The position numbers and the translations under genes were made by a program. Positions 53,257 through 62,625 of a stretch of 64,000 nucleotides of DNA are shown one piece after another. The notes below the pieces were generated by a model, which was not told the DNA's origin, searched no databases, and saw only the letters and a list, made by a program, of their open reading frames with translations. Origin of the DNA: Yimella lutea. GTDB lineage: Bacteria > Actinomycetota > Actinomycetes > Actinomycetales > Dermatophilaceae. The DNA is taken from NCBI RefSeq assembly GCF_006715095.1, contig NZ_VFMO01000001.1, positions 868,001-932,000 on the forward strand, written 5' to 3'. How positions within the stretch are numbered: position 1 is the first letter of the stretch; every line of letters starts with the position of its first letter.

Positions 53257-55212
53257 TTGAACTTCCTCACGACCTCTGTCCAGGGCGCCGTCCTGGCGTC
53301 CGGCGAGGCGCAGACCGCACACGCCGCCGAGGGCATCGCGTCCCTGGGCTGGCTGATGATCGCGTTGCCGCTGCTGGGTGCTGCCGTGCTGCTGCTCGGC
53401 GGACGCAAGCTGGACAAGATCGGTCCGCTGCTGGCGACCGTGCTGTCCTGGGCCTCCTTCGGCGTCGGCCTCGCCGTCCTGCTCGGCATGCTCGGCAAGG
53501 ACAGCCACGACCGCGCAGCTCACCTGAAGCTGTTCTCGTGGATCGACGCCGGCGCGCTGAACGTCGACTTCGGCCTGCTGATGGACCAGCTGTCGATGAC
53601 CTTCGTCATGCTGATCACCTTCGTCGGCTCGCTGATCCACGTGTACTCCCTGGGTTACATGGAGCACGACCCGGACAAGCGCCGGTTCTTCGCCTACCTG
53701 AACCTCTTCATCGCCGCGATGCTGACGCTGGTGCTCGCCGACTCCTACGTCGGTCTGTTCCTCGGCTGGGAAGGCGTGGGTCTGGCCTCCTACCTGCTGA
53801 TCGGTTTCTGGAACTGGAACCCGGCGTACGCGACCGCCGCCAACAAGGCGTTCATCATGAACCGTGTCGGTGACTTCGGTCTGCTGCTGGCGATGTTCAC
53901 GATGTTCGCCACCTTCGGCCGCGTCGACTTCGCCGGAGTCAACGAGCAGGTCGCCGGAGCCGGCAGGGGCGCGCTCACCGCGATGGGAATCTTCCTGCTG
54001 ATCGCTGCCTGCGGTAAGTCGGCGCAGTTCCCGCTGCAGGCCTGGCTGGGCGATGCGATGGCCGGCCCGACGCCGGTCTCGGCGCTGATCCACGCGGCCA
54101 CCATGGTGACCGCGGGTGTGTACCTCATCGTCCGCAGCAATGTCATCTACGACGCCACGCCGGACGCCCGTCTCGCGGTCTGCATCGTGGGTGCGATCAC
54201 GTTGATGTTCGGTGCGATCGTGGGATGTGCCAAGGACGACATCAAGAAGGCGCTGGCCGCCTCGACGATGTCGCAGATCGGTTACATGATCCTGGCCGCC
54301 GGTCTCGGCCCGGTCGGGTACGCGTTCGCGATCTTCCACCTGGTCACGCACGGCTTCTTCAAGGCGGGCATGTTCCTCGGTGCCGGTTCGGTCATGCACG
54401 GAATGAACGATCAGGTCGACATGCGCCGCTTCGGCGGGCTGTCCTCGGTCATGAAGATCACCTGGATCACCTTCGGCCTCGGCTGGCTGGCGATCATCGG
54501 TGTGCCGGGTCTGTCCGGTTTCTGGTCCAAGGACAAGATCATCGAGGCCGCGTTCATCGGCGAGGGCTGGCGTCCGTGGGTCTTCGGCGGGGCGACGCTG
54601 CTGTGCGCGGGTATCACCGCGTTCTACATGTCGCGTCTGTTCTTCATGACTTTCCACGGCAAGCGCCGCTGGACCGACGACGTCCACCCGCACGAGTCGC
54701 CGCTGTCGATGACGGTGCCGATGATGATCCTCGCGGTCGGTTCGGCCTTCCTCGGTCTGGCCCTCACGCTGCTGGACTTCCCGCACTGGCTGGAGCCGGT
54801 GGTCGGCGCCCACCCTGAGGGTGAGCACCCGGTCATCGCGATCCCGGTGATCATGGCGCTGACGATCCTGTTCGTCGCCGTGGGTGTGGCCCTGGCGTGG
54901 ATGCGCTACTGGCGCGACGACGTCCCCGTGACGCCGCCGGTCGGTTCGTTCGCCACGCGTGCCGCGCGTCGCGACCTGTTCCAGGACGACCTCAACGAGG
55001 CCGCGTTCGCTCGTCCCGGCCTGCACCTGACCCGCTCGCTGGTCTTCGCCGACAACAAGGGCATCGACGGCGCCGTCGGCGGCACGGCCGCGATGATCGG
55101 CGGCAGCTCCTCGCGCCTGGCGAAGCTGCAGAACGGTTTTGTCCGCTCCTACGCGACAACGATGCTCGTGGGCATCGTCGCGATCCTCGGTCTGCTGTGG
55201 GTGATCAACTGA
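53257..55212 (+). CDS. nuoL: NADH-quinone oxidoreductase subunit L
   Basis: Largest antiporter-like proton-pumping subunit, 651 residues, with about 16 helices and the lateral helix at the end ([24 protein letters not shown]). Motifs: [40 protein letters not shown] (in pieces), the conserved Lys/His region [21 protein letters not shown], and [14 protein letters not shown]. The TTG start at 53257 has a weak GGGAACGG upstream. Confidence 0.96.
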   Translation: MNFLTTSVQGAVLASGEAQTAHAAEGIASLGWLMIALPLLGAAVLLLGGRKLDKIGPLLATVLSWASFGVGLAVLLGMLGKDSHDRAAHLKLFSWIDAGALNVDFGLLMDQLSMTFVMLITFVGSLIHVYSLGYMEHDPDKRRFFAYLNLFIAAMLTLVLADSYVGLFLGWEGVGLASYLLIGFWNWNPAYATAANKAFIMNRVGDFGLLLAMFTMFATFGRVDFAGVNEQVAGAGRGALTAMGIFLLIAACGKSAQFPLQAWLGDAMAGPTPVSALIHAATMVTAGVYLIVRSNVIYDATPDARLAVCIVGAITLMFGAIVGCAKDDIKKALAASTMSQIGYMILAAGLGPVGYAFAIFHLVTHGFFKAGMFLGAGSVMHGMNDQVDMRRFGGLSSVMKITWITFGLGWLAIIGVPGLSGFWSKDKIIEAAFIGEGWRPWVFGGATLLCAGITAFYMSRLFFMTFHGKRRWTDDVHPHESPLSMTVPMMILAVGSAFLGLALTLLDFPHWLEPVVGAHPEGEHPVIAIPVIMALTILFVAVGVALAWMRYWRDDVPVTPPVGSFATRAARRDLFQDDLNEAAFARPGLHLTRSLVFADNKGIDGAVGGTAAMIGGSSSRLAKLQNGFVRSYATTMLVGIVAILGLLWVIN

Positions 55213-56759
55213 TGTCCAACTTCCCCTGGTTGACGACGATCGGCGTCGTGCCGTTGGTCGGCGCCATCGTTATCGGCTGCCTGCCGAAGGCAGCCGCGGC
55301 CTCGGCGCGCCTGGTCGCGCTGGTGTTCTCGCTGATCACCCTCGGTCTGGGCATCGCCGCGGCGACCCAGTTCAAGACCGGCGGCAGCGGTCAGCAGTTC
55401 CAGCTGACGGAGACGCACACCTGGATCAAGCAGTTCGGTGTCTCCTACGCGCTCGGTGTCGACGGCATTGCGCTCGCGCTCATCCTGATGAGCCTGGTGC
55501 TGGTGCCGATCGCGATCCTGGCCGCCTGGCGCGATGTCGAGGACGACACCCCCGGCCGGCAGAAGGCGTACTACGCGCTGCTTCTGGTGCTGGCCACCTT
55601 CATGGTCGGTGTCTTCGCCGCCACGGACGTCTTCCTGTTCTACGTCTTCTTCGAGGCGATGCTGATCCCGGTCTACTTCCTGATCGGCCAGTTCGGCGGC
55701 CCGCGCCGCCAGTACGCCGCAGTGAAATTCCTGATCTTCTCCCTCGCCAGTGGACTCGTCATGCTCGTCGCGGTCATCGGCCTGTTCCAGGCCGGTCCCG
55801 GCGGGGAACACGGCTTCCTGGTCAGCCGCCTGACCGGGATCGACATCCCGCTCGATACCCAGAAGTGGTTGTTCGTCGGCTTCTTCATCGCGTTCGCGGT
55901 GAAGGCCCCGATGGCGCCGGTGCACACCTGGTTGCCGGACGCCGCCGCCGAGTCCAAGCCGGCCGTCGCCGTCCTGCTCGTCGGTGTGCTCGACAAGGTC
56001 GGCACCTACGGAATGATCCGGTTCTGCCTGCAGCTGTTCCCGGACGCGTCCAAGTGGGCAACGCCCGTGGTCATCACGCTGGCGGTCTTCTCGATCATCT
56101 ACGCGGCGATCGTGGCGATCGGCCAGACCGACATGATGCGCCTGATCGCCTACACCTCGGTGAGCCACTTCGGCTTCATCGTGCTCGGCATCTTCGCGAT
56201 GACCAGCACCTCGCACGTCGGCGCGAACCTCTACATGATCAACCACGGTTTCACCACCGGTGCGTTGTTCCTGTTCGCCGGCTTCCTCGTGGTGCGCGGT
56301 CGCAGCCAGAACATCCCCGACTACGGCGGTTGGCAGCGGGTCACCCCGGTACTCGCCGGTGTATTCCTGATCGCCGGTCTGTCCGGTCTGGCGTTGCCGG
56401 GTCTGAACTCCTTCGTCTCGGAGTTCCTGGTCATGGTGGGCACCTTCGGCAAGTACTGGCTGGCTGCGGCGATCGCCGCGGTGGGCGTCATCCTGGCCGC
56501 GATCTACATCCTGCTGATGTACAAGCACCTGATGACCGGTCCGAAGCCGGAGGGGGAGCGGTTCGCCGCCGTGCGCGACCTCGACGTCCGCGAGAAGGTC
56601 GTCGCCGCAGTCCTGATCGCCTTCCTGATCGGTCTGGGTGTGTACCCCAAGCCGGCCCTTGACATGTTGAAGCCCGCCGTGACGCAGACGCTGCAGCACG
56701 TCGGGGTGACCGACCCCGCTCCGAAGACCGGTGCGGCCGTTGACGGGAGCGCCAAGTAA
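55212..56759 (+). CDS. nuoM: NADH-quinone oxidoreductase subunit M
   Basis: Proton-pumping antiporter-like subunit, 515 residues, about 14 helices. It has the conserved DGIALALILMSLVLVPIAIL, FYVFFEAMLIPVYFLIG with the key Glu, KAPMAPVHTWLPDAAAESKPA and YTSVSHFGFIVLGIFA. ATG 55212 overlaps the nuoL stop and its stop overlaps the nuoN start. Confidence 0.96.
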   Translation: MSNFPWLTTIGVVPLVGAIVIGCLPKAAAASARLVALVFSLITLGLGIAAATQFKTGGSGQQFQLTETHTWIKQFGVSYALGVDGIALALILMSLVLVPIAILAAWRDVEDDTPGRQKAYYALLLVLATFMVGVFAATDVFLFYVFFEAMLIPVYFLIGQFGGPRRQYAAVKFLIFSLASGLVMLVAVIGLFQAGPGGEHGFLVSRLTGIDIPLDTQKWLFVGFFIAFAVKAPMAPVHTWLPDAAAESKPAVAVLLVGVLDKVGTYGMIRFCLQLFPDASKWATPVVITLAVFSIIYAAIVAIGQTDMMRLIAYTSVSHFGFIVLGIFAMTSTSHVGANLYMINHGFTTGALFLFAGFLVVRGRSQNIPDYGGWQRVTPVLAGVFLIAGLSGLALPGLNSFVSEFLVMVGTFGKYWLAAAIAAVGVILAAIYILLMYKHLMTGPKPEGERFAAVRDLDVREKVVAAVLIAFLIGLGVYPKPALDMLKPAVTQTLQHVGVTDPAPKTGAAVDGSAK

Positions 56760-58300
56760 TGGATCCCAATACCTTCACGCAGGCGCAGATCGAGTACTCG
56801 GCGCTGCTGCCGATGTTCGTGATCTTCGGTGCGGCGATGGTGGGTGTGCTGATCGAGGCGTTCGCGCCCCGCAAGGCCAGGTACGCGGCGCAGCTCGCCG
56901 TGACCCTCATCGGCCTGGTGGCCGCGTTCGTCCTGCTGGTGACCGTCGCGCGTGACCACCAGGGTGTGACCGCCGGTCGCGCCCTGGTGATCGACGGCCC
57001 GGCGCTCATGATGCAGGGCACGATCCTGGTGCTGTCGTTCCTGGCCGTCCTGGTCATGGCCGAGCGCTTCACCTCCGACGGTGCGGACGCGTTCACCCAG
57101 TCCGGTGCATCGGTGCCCGGTTCGCCGCAGGAGGCTCAGGCCGAGCGCCTGGGCGCCACCACCACCGAGGTCTTCCCGCTGACGCTGTTCGCGGTCGCCG
57201 GAATGATGATGTTCCCCTCGACCAACAACCTGCTGACGATGTTCGTCGCGCTCGAGGTGCTCTCGCTGCCGCTGTACATCATCACCGGTCTGGCTCGTCG
57301 CCGTCGCCTGCTGTCGCAGGAGGCCGCCCTGAAGTACTTCCTGCTGGGAGCCTTCTCCTCGGCGTTCTTCCTGTTCGGTTCGGCGATGATCTACGGCTTC
57401 GCGGGCACGCTCGACCTGGCGTCGATCTCCAACGCCGTCGGCACCCAGAGCGGCCAGGACTCCGTCCTCGTCCTCGGCATCATCCTGATCGCGGTGGGCC
57501 TGCTGTTCAAGGTCAGTGCGGTGCCGTTCCACTCCTGGACGCCGGACGTCTACCAGGGTGCCCCGACCCCTGTCTCGGGCTTCATGGCTGCGTGTACGAA
57601 GGCCGCCGCCTTCGGTGCGTTGCTGCGCGTCTTCTATGTCGCGTTCGACACGATGCGGTGGACCTGGCAGCCGGTCATGGTGATCGTCGCGCTGCTGACG
57701 ATGGTCGTCGGTGCGGTGCTGTCGATCACCCAGACCGACATGAAGCGTCTGTTGGCCTACAGCTCGATCTCGCACGCAGGCTTCCTGCTGCTCGCGCTGA
57801 CCGCGCTCGACAAGGATTCGGTCGCCGGTGTGCAGTTCTACGTCGCCACCTACGGCGCTGCGACCATCACCGCCTTCGCGGTCGTGGCGCTGGTGCGTAA
57901 ATCGGGCGTCGAGGCGACGCACCTGTCGGAGTGGGCGGGCCTCGGCCGTCGCAGCCCGATCCTGGCCGGTGTGTTCGGTTTCCTGATGCTCTCGTTCGCG
58001 GGTATCCCGCTGACGTCGGGCTTCACCAGCAAGTTCGCGTTGTTCGCGCCGGCCGTCAAGCACGGCTCGGTGTGGTTGGTCGTCGTGGCCGTGATCGTCT
58101 CCGCGATCACCGCGTTCGTCTACGTCCGCGTCATCGTGCTGATGTTCTTCTCCGAGCCGGCCGAGGGTGTCCAGGTGGCGATGCCGTCGCCGCTGACCGC
58201 CGTAGCGGTGGCCGCCGGTACCGCGATCACGCTGGCGCTCGGTGTGCTGCCGGGACCGTTGCTGGACATCGCGGGCCACGCCTCGCAGTTCCTGCGCTGA
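56759..58300 (+). CDS. nuoN: NADH-quinone oxidoreductase subunit N
   Basis: The third antiporter-like pump subunit, 513 residues, about 14 helices, with FVALEVLSLPLYIITGL, KVSAVPFHSWTPDVYQGAPTPVSGF and YSSISHAGFLLLALTAL. It is the last nuo gene; ATG 56759 overlaps the nuoM stop. The polyprenyl synthase gene starts 8 bp after its stop and is likely on the same transcript. Confidence 0.96.
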   Translation: MDPNTFTQAQIEYSALLPMFVIFGAAMVGVLIEAFAPRKARYAAQLAVTLIGLVAAFVLLVTVARDHQGVTAGRALVIDGPALMMQGTILVLSFLAVLVMAERFTSDGADAFTQSGASVPGSPQEAQAERLGATTTEVFPLTLFAVAGMMMFPSTNNLLTMFVALEVLSLPLYIITGLARRRRLLSQEAALKYFLLGAFSSAFFLFGSAMIYGFAGTLDLASISNAVGTQSGQDSVLVLGIILIAVGLLFKVSAVPFHSWTPDVYQGAPTPVSGFMAACTKAAAFGALLRVFYVAFDTMRWTWQPVMVIVALLTMVVGAVLSITQTDMKRLLAYSSISHAGFLLLALTALDKDSVAGVQFYVATYGAATITAFAVVALVRKSGVEATHLSEWAGLGRRSPILAGVFGFLMLSFAGIPLTSGFTSKFALFAPAVKHGSVWLVVVAVIVSAITAFVYVRVIVLMFFSEPAEGVQVAMPSPLTAVAVAAGTAITLALGVLPGPLLDIAGHASQFLR

Positions 58301-58307
58301 TCCGGTC

Positions 58308-59318
58308 ATGAGCATGTCCACGAGCCCTACCGACACGTCCACCATCGGTGTGCCGGGCGCGAGCGAAGAGCTCGCGACCCGGCTCGCCGAGGGACTCACA
58401 CAGGTCGACGCGCGGCTGCGGGAGGTCGTCCAGCATGACGACCCGTTCATCGCCGGGGCTTCCAAGCACCTGGTCGAGGCGGGCGGCAAGCGGTTCCGCC
58501 CGTTGCTGACGCTGCTGGCCTGCGAACTCGGTGACGGACGCAATGAGCAGGTGGTCGACGCGGCGGTGGGTGTCGAACTAACCCACCTCGCCTCGCTGTA
58601 CCACGACGACGTGATGGATGAGGCCGACCTGCGTCGCGGTGTCCCCAGCGCGAACGCCGAGTACGACAACTCGACCGCGATCTTGATCGGCGACCTGCTG
58701 TTCGGCAAGGCGTCGGCGATCATGGCCGGGCTCGGACCGGATGCGGTCCGCATTCAGGCCGAGACGTTCGTCCGGCTGTGCACCGGTCAGATCGAGGACG
58801 ACCGTCAGGCCCCGGCCGATGCCGATCCGATGGCGCACTACCTCGACGTGCTCGCCGACAAGACGGGCTCGTTGATCGCGACCGCGGCTCGCTACGGTGC
58901 GATGTTCAGCGGCGCTGCGGACGACGTCGTCGAGACGCTCACCAAGTACGGCGAGCTGGTCGGCATGGTCTTCCAACTGGCCGACGACGTGCTCGACGTG
59001 AGTTCGGACGTCTCGGGTAAACCCGCGGGCACCGACCTGCGCGAGGGCGTGCGCACGTTGCCGGTGCTGTACGCGTTGGCGTCGACCGACCCTGCCGATG
59101 ATCGGCTCAAGGAGTTGGTATCCCGGCCGCTCACCGATCCCGCGGAGCACGCCGAGGCGCTGGCGTTGCTGCGTGCCCACCCGGCGCTGCAACAGGCGCG
59201 TGAGCACACCGTCGCCGTGGCGGCATCGGCTCGGGCGCTCTTGGACGGGCTGGGGGACAGCGATGCAGTGCAGACGCTGCGGGCGCTGCCCGAGGGAGTT
59301 GCCGAACGCTCTGCCTGA
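58308..59318 (+). CDS. Polyprenyl diphosphate synthase (menaquinone side chain)
   Basis: 336 residues. Trans-prenyltransferase with FARM-region ASLYHDDVMDEADLRRG (DDxxD near residue 103) and the second Asp-rich motif QLADDVLDVSSD; GGKRFRPLL near 61 binds the allylic substrate. The group (GrcC/HepT-like) makes heptaprenyl to nonaprenyl chains; the location directly after nuoN fits supply of the menaquinone tail to MenA. ATG 58308 was chosen; a second ATG at 58314 is possible. Confidence 0.92.
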   Translation: MSMSTSPTDTSTIGVPGASEELATRLAEGLTQVDARLREVVQHDDPFIAGASKHLVEAGGKRFRPLLTLLACELGDGRNEQVVDAAVGVELTHLASLYHDDVMDEADLRRGVPSANAEYDNSTAILIGDLLFGKASAIMAGLGPDAVRIQAETFVRLCTGQIEDDRQAPADADPMAHYLDVLADKTGSLIATAARYGAMFSGAADDVVETLTKYGELVGMVFQLADDVLDVSSDVSGKPAGTDLREGVRTLPVLYALASTDPADDRLKELVSRPLTDPAEHAEALALLRAHPALQQAREHTVAVAASARALLDGLGDSDAVQTLRALPEGVAERSA

Positions 59319-59430
59319 GCCGAGCGGACTCGGCCCGGTGGTCGAGCGGATAGTGCTACGCGCCGGTTCGGAGCCGGTTGACACCCGTCAAGATCAAGAG
59401 TGCTGAAATATCCGGGAATCACCGGGTATT
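59319..59430. other. Gap with a tRNA-like stretch, no gene
   Basis: The gap holds GGTGGTCGAGCGGATAGTGC followed by CCGG-TTCGGAG-CCGG, which resembles a D arm and an anticodon stem-loop with CGG, but acceptor and T arms do not pair. A TTGACA (59378-59383) and TATTGT (59427-59432) may be promoter parts for the TetR gene. Treated as not functional tRNA. Confidence 0.35.
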
Positions 59431-59452
59431 GTCTTGAACGGCCGTTCAAGAC
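59431..59452. promoter_or_regulatory. Perfect 22-bp palindromic operator before the TetR gene
   Basis: GTCTTGAACGG (59431-59441) is followed directly by its exact reverse complement CCGTTCAAGAC (59442-59452), overlapping the TATTGT box. Its position 18 bp before ATG 59471 and perfect symmetry point to the TetR-family protein binding here and repressing the operon. Confidence 0.75.
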
Positions 59453-59470
59453 CGGGAGAAGGAGAACCCC

Positions 59471-60082
59471 ATGTCACGCACTCCCGCGGCCATTCGTCGT
59501 ACCGAACTGGTCGAGGCGGCCATTCGGGTCTCGCTCAACGAAGGCCTGGAAGCGGCGACGGTCCGCCGCATCGCCGCCGAAGCAGGGGTCTCCCTGGGCA
59601 CGGTCCACTACTGCTTCGGATCCAAGCGCGCGCTGCTGGAGGCCGTGGTCGAGTCGATCGCGCAGCCGACCCTCGAGGTCGACCTCAGCGCAATCGCGCC
59701 CGACGACTACACCGGGATCATCCGCGCGGCCTTCCGGGCGTACTGGGTCGAGGCCGGCGGCAACCGTGACCGCCAGCGGCTGATCTACGAGCTCGCAACC
59801 CACCTGGTGCGCCAGGAGGAGCCTGGCCCCGAGCTGGCGAAGATGATGTTCCAGCGTTCCTTCGCGACCGTCGCCCGGTTCATCGAGCAGCGCCTGCTGG
59901 ATTCCGTGCCGGAGTTGCCGCTGCCGAGCCAGACGCTGGCCCGCATGATCATTGCCGTCACCGACGGTGTCGCCCTTGCTTGGATCGCCGACGGCGACGA
60001 CGAGGCGGCCCTCGAGGTGCTCGACGGCTACGCCGTCATCTTCGGAATGACGATCGACACCTTGCTCGCGGGGTCCGATTGA
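59471..60082 (+). CDS. TetR-family transcriptional regulator
   Basis: 203 residues. The HTH is RRTELVEAAIRVSLNEGLE... with ATVRRIAAEAGVSLGTVHYCFGSKRALL; the C-terminal part (about 70-200) is a helical ligand domain. A GGAGAAGGAG ribosome site precedes the ATG. The stop overlaps the TTG start of the next gene, so the three-gene cassette is one operon, very likely autoregulated through the palindrome upstream. The ligand is unknown. Confidence 0.93.
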   Translation: MSRTPAAIRRTELVEAAIRVSLNEGLEAATVRRIAAEAGVSLGTVHYCFGSKRALLEAVVESIAQPTLEVDLSAIAPDDYTGIIRAAFRAYWVEAGGNRDRQRLIYELATHLVRQEEPGPELAKMMFQRSFATVARFIEQRLLDSVPELPLPSQTLARMIIAVTDGVALAWIADGDDEAALEVLDGYAVIFGMTIDTLLAGSD

Positions 60083-61224
60083 CCGAGCCCTGGAGAGCGC
60101 TGACGAAGGCCGGTGTCCCGACCGCTGTCGTCGATCTGGATCGTTTCGACGCCAACGCCGCGGGCATGCTTCGCCGTTCCGGTGGAATGCCGATCCGGGT
60201 CGCATCCAAGTCGATCCGGGTGCGATCGCTGATCGAACGCGCGCTGTCCTTCAAGTGCTACCAGGGAGTGCTGGGCTACTCAGTGGCCGAGGCGATCTGG
60301 TTGGTACGCAACGGAATCGACGATGTCGTGGTCGCGTACCCGACCGTGGACGAGGAATCGGTGCGGACCGTTGCAGCCGACCCCACGCTGGCCGCAGCGA
60401 TCACGTTCATGGTCGATCTGCCCGAGCACATCGACTGGCTGGCCCGGTTCGCTCAGGACGTGCCGCTGCGGGTTTCGATCGACGTCGACTGCTCGCTGCG
60501 GCTGGTGGCGCTGTCGATCGGTGCGCACCGATCCAGCGTGCACACCGCGGACGAGGCGGGCCGCCTCGCAGCGCACGCGGCCGCAACTCCCGGTCTCGCG
60601 CTGGTCGGAATGATGTTCTACGAGGCGCAGGTCGCCGGAGTGCCCGACAACAAGGCCGGCATGCGGATCGTGAAGAAGCTGTCGCTCGATCAGCTCACCC
60701 GTGACCGCGGCGCGATCCGATCAGCGGTCGAGGAGCACGCGTCCCTGGAGTTCGTGAACGGCGGCGGCACCGGCAGCCTGCACACCACCCATCTCGACCC
60801 GGCGATCACCGAACTCGCAGCAGGCTCAGGCCTTTTCTCGCCCGCCAGTTTCGACGGCTTCGACGACCTACGGGTGGAACCCGCGGCATGGTTCGTCTCG
60901 CCGGTGACGCGCAAGCCGCGCGCCGACGTCGTCGTCACCTTCAGTGGCGGCTACCTCGCCTCCGGTGCGGCCGACCGCTCGCGCCTGCCCACCCCGACCC
61001 ACCCGTCCGGACTGTCCTACTTCCTGCAGGAGGGCGCCGGCGAGGTGCAGAGTCCGTTGCGCGGCAAGGCTGCCCGCGATCTCGAACTCGGTGACCTGGT
61101 GTGGTTCCGGCACGCGAAGGCGGGTGAGATGTGTGAGCGTTTCGACGAGATCGTGCTGATCAGCGACGGGCAGGTGACAGGTCGCGTCCCGACCTATCGC
61201 GGCGAAGGGAAGAACTTTGGCTGA
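60079..61224 (+). CDS. PLP-dependent amino-acid deaminase/aldolase-like (alanine-racemase fold)
   Basis: 381 residues. The N-terminal alanine-racemase-like barrel starts at GVPTAVVDLDRFDANAA, and the PLP lysine is in PIRVASKSIRV; the phosphate-binding GGGTGSLHTT and the C-terminal domain (HPSGLSYFLQEGAGEV, DLVWFRHAKAGEMCERFDEI) fit D-threonine aldolase/D-serine dehydratase-type enzymes. The true substrate is not known. The TTG at 60079 overlaps the TetR stop and suits the MTEPWRALTKAG N terminus. The stop overlaps the next start. Confidence 0.85.
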   Translation: MTEPWRALTKAGVPTAVVDLDRFDANAAGMLRRSGGMPIRVASKSIRVRSLIERALSFKCYQGVLGYSVAEAIWLVRNGIDDVVVAYPTVDEESVRTVAADPTLAAAITFMVDLPEHIDWLARFAQDVPLRVSIDVDCSLRLVALSIGAHRSSVHTADEAGRLAAHAAATPGLALVGMMFYEAQVAGVPDNKAGMRIVKKLSLDQLTRDRGAIRSAVEEHASLEFVNGGGTGSLHTTHLDPAITELAAGSGLFSPASFDGFDDLRVEPAAWFVSPVTRKPRADVVVTFSGGYLASGAADRSRLPTPTHPSGLSYFLQEGAGEVQSPLRGKAARDLELGDLVWFRHAKAGEMCERFDEIVLISDGQVTGRVPTYRGEGKNFG

Positions 61225-62515
61225 GTGGAGCAACTGGAGCGGTACCGCCACGGCCGACGTCGAGATCGTCGAGGTCTGCGACGTCGAGCACGTCCAGCAG
61301 ATCTGCGCGCAGGCGCTCGCCTCGGGTCGCAAGGTCAAGCCGATCGGCGCGAGCCACTCCTTCACCGCGATCGGCCAACCGGTCGACATTCAGTTGCGGA
61401 TGGACCGCATCAGTGGGCTCATCAGCGCGGACGCTTCCACCGGACGGGCGTGGGTGCGTGCGGGCACACGCCTCAAGGACGCCGTGGTCGCGCTGCACGA
61501 AGCAGGCCTCGGTCTGCCGAACCAAGGCGACTACGACCGGCAGACGCTCTCGGGCGCGACCTCGACGGGTACGCACGGCACCGGTGTCGGTTTCACCGGG
61601 TTCTCCGGCATGGTGCGCGGCGTGGAGTTGGTGCTCGCCGACGGCACGTTGCTGCGCGTCTGCGACTGCGAGAATTCGCAGCTCCTGCCGGCCGTCGCGC
61701 TGACCCTCGGCTCGCTCGGTGTGATCACCGCGATCGAGTACCAGTGCGAGCCCCGCTACCTGCTGACCGCGCAGGAAGGACCGGCTTCCTTCCGGACGGT
61801 GCTGGCAGAGGTCGACGAGCGCATCGCCGCCCACGACCACTTCGAGTTCTTCTGGTTTCCCGACACCGATCGCGTTCTGACAAAGACGAATTCGCGCCAC
61901 CGCGAGGAGTCCAGGCGTGCGCCGATGCCCGCGTGGAAGGACCGACTGGACAACGATCTGCTGTCGAACAAGGTGTTCGAGGCGGTCAACCGGTTCGCCG
62001 GACGTGTTCCGCGGGCGACGTCGTTGATCAACCAGGTTTCCGCTCGTGCACTCTCGGCCAAGACCTACACCGATTGGTCGCACATCGTGTACCCGACCGA
62101 GCGTGACGTCGTCTTCCGCGAGACCGAGTTCTCCGTGCCCCGAGCCGACGCCGTCGAGGTGTTGCAGCGCCTGGACGAGTGGCACCGTGCGCACCCGTCG
62201 ACCACCTGCTTCCCGGTCGAGGTACGTTTCACGGGGCCGGACGACGTCTGGCTGTCGACCTCCTACGACCGCGAGTCGGCGTACATCGCCGTGCACCAGT
62301 TCCGCACGCGTCCGCACGAGGAGTACTTCGCGGCGTTCTGGGACATCCTTCGCGATCACGAGGCGCGCCCGCACTGGGGCAAGATGCACGAGCTCGGCGC
62401 CGACGATCTGCGCAAGGTGTACCCGAAGTTCGACGACTTCGTGGCCGTGCGTGACCGACTCGACCCGCAGCGGGTGTTCACCAACCCCTACCTCGACCGC
62501 GTCCTCGGCGCCTGA
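61217..62515 (+). CDS. FAD-linked D-arabinono-1,4-lactone oxidase-type protein
   Basis: 432 residues. The FAD-binding PP-loop region has VKPIGASHSFTAIG near 42 and SGATSTGTHGTG near 115, without the His of covalent flavinylation being certain; the C-terminal ALO domain has VEVRFTGPDDVWLS and the substrate motif HWGKMH near 394. It oxidises sugar lactones or alcohols; physiological substrate unknown. TTG 61217 overlaps the preceding stop by 8 bp. Third gene of the TetR cassette. Confidence 0.88.
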   Translation: MAEWSNWSGTATADVEIVEVCDVEHVQQICAQALASGRKVKPIGASHSFTAIGQPVDIQLRMDRISGLISADASTGRAWVRAGTRLKDAVVALHEAGLGLPNQGDYDRQTLSGATSTGTHGTGVGFTGFSGMVRGVELVLADGTLLRVCDCENSQLLPAVALTLGSLGVITAIEYQCEPRYLLTAQEGPASFRTVLAEVDERIAAHDHFEFFWFPDTDRVLTKTNSRHREESRRAPMPAWKDRLDNDLLSNKVFEAVNRFAGRVPRATSLINQVSARALSAKTYTDWSHIVYPTERDVVFRETEFSVPRADAVEVLQRLDEWHRAHPSTTCFPVEVRFTGPDDVWLSTSYDRESAYIAVHQFRTRPHEEYFAAFWDILRDHEARPHWGKMHELGADDLRKVYPKFDDFVAVRDRLDPQRVFTNPYLDRVLGA

Positions 62516-62524
62516 TCATCTCTG

Positions 62525-62567
62525 GTGGTTGAGCCGTACGCCTGAGCGACGAAGGCGTACGCGCCGA
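62525..62567 (+). repeat. GAGCC...GACGAAGG repeat copy with hairpin
   Basis: GGTGGTTGAGCC is followed by CGTACGCCT (62535-62543) and AGGCGTACG (62553-62561), a 9-bp perfect stem with loop GAGCGACGA. It lies between convergent genes and could act as a terminator; the same elements occur in the minus strand at 40838-40879. Confidence 0.65.
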
Positions 62568-62625
62568 AATCTCTGCAGCGAACGAAGCGAATAGAGCATC
62601 GAACCGCTTCGGACGTGCAGGTCTC

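Noticed and set aside
53236..55026. 596-codon minus-strand open frame opposite nuoL
   Set aside because: Same kind of shadow; the plus strand encodes a complete NuoL.
59335..59405. Functional tRNA gene before the TetR gene
   Set aside because: Only D-arm-like and anticodon-like pieces; no acceptor or T-arm pairing.
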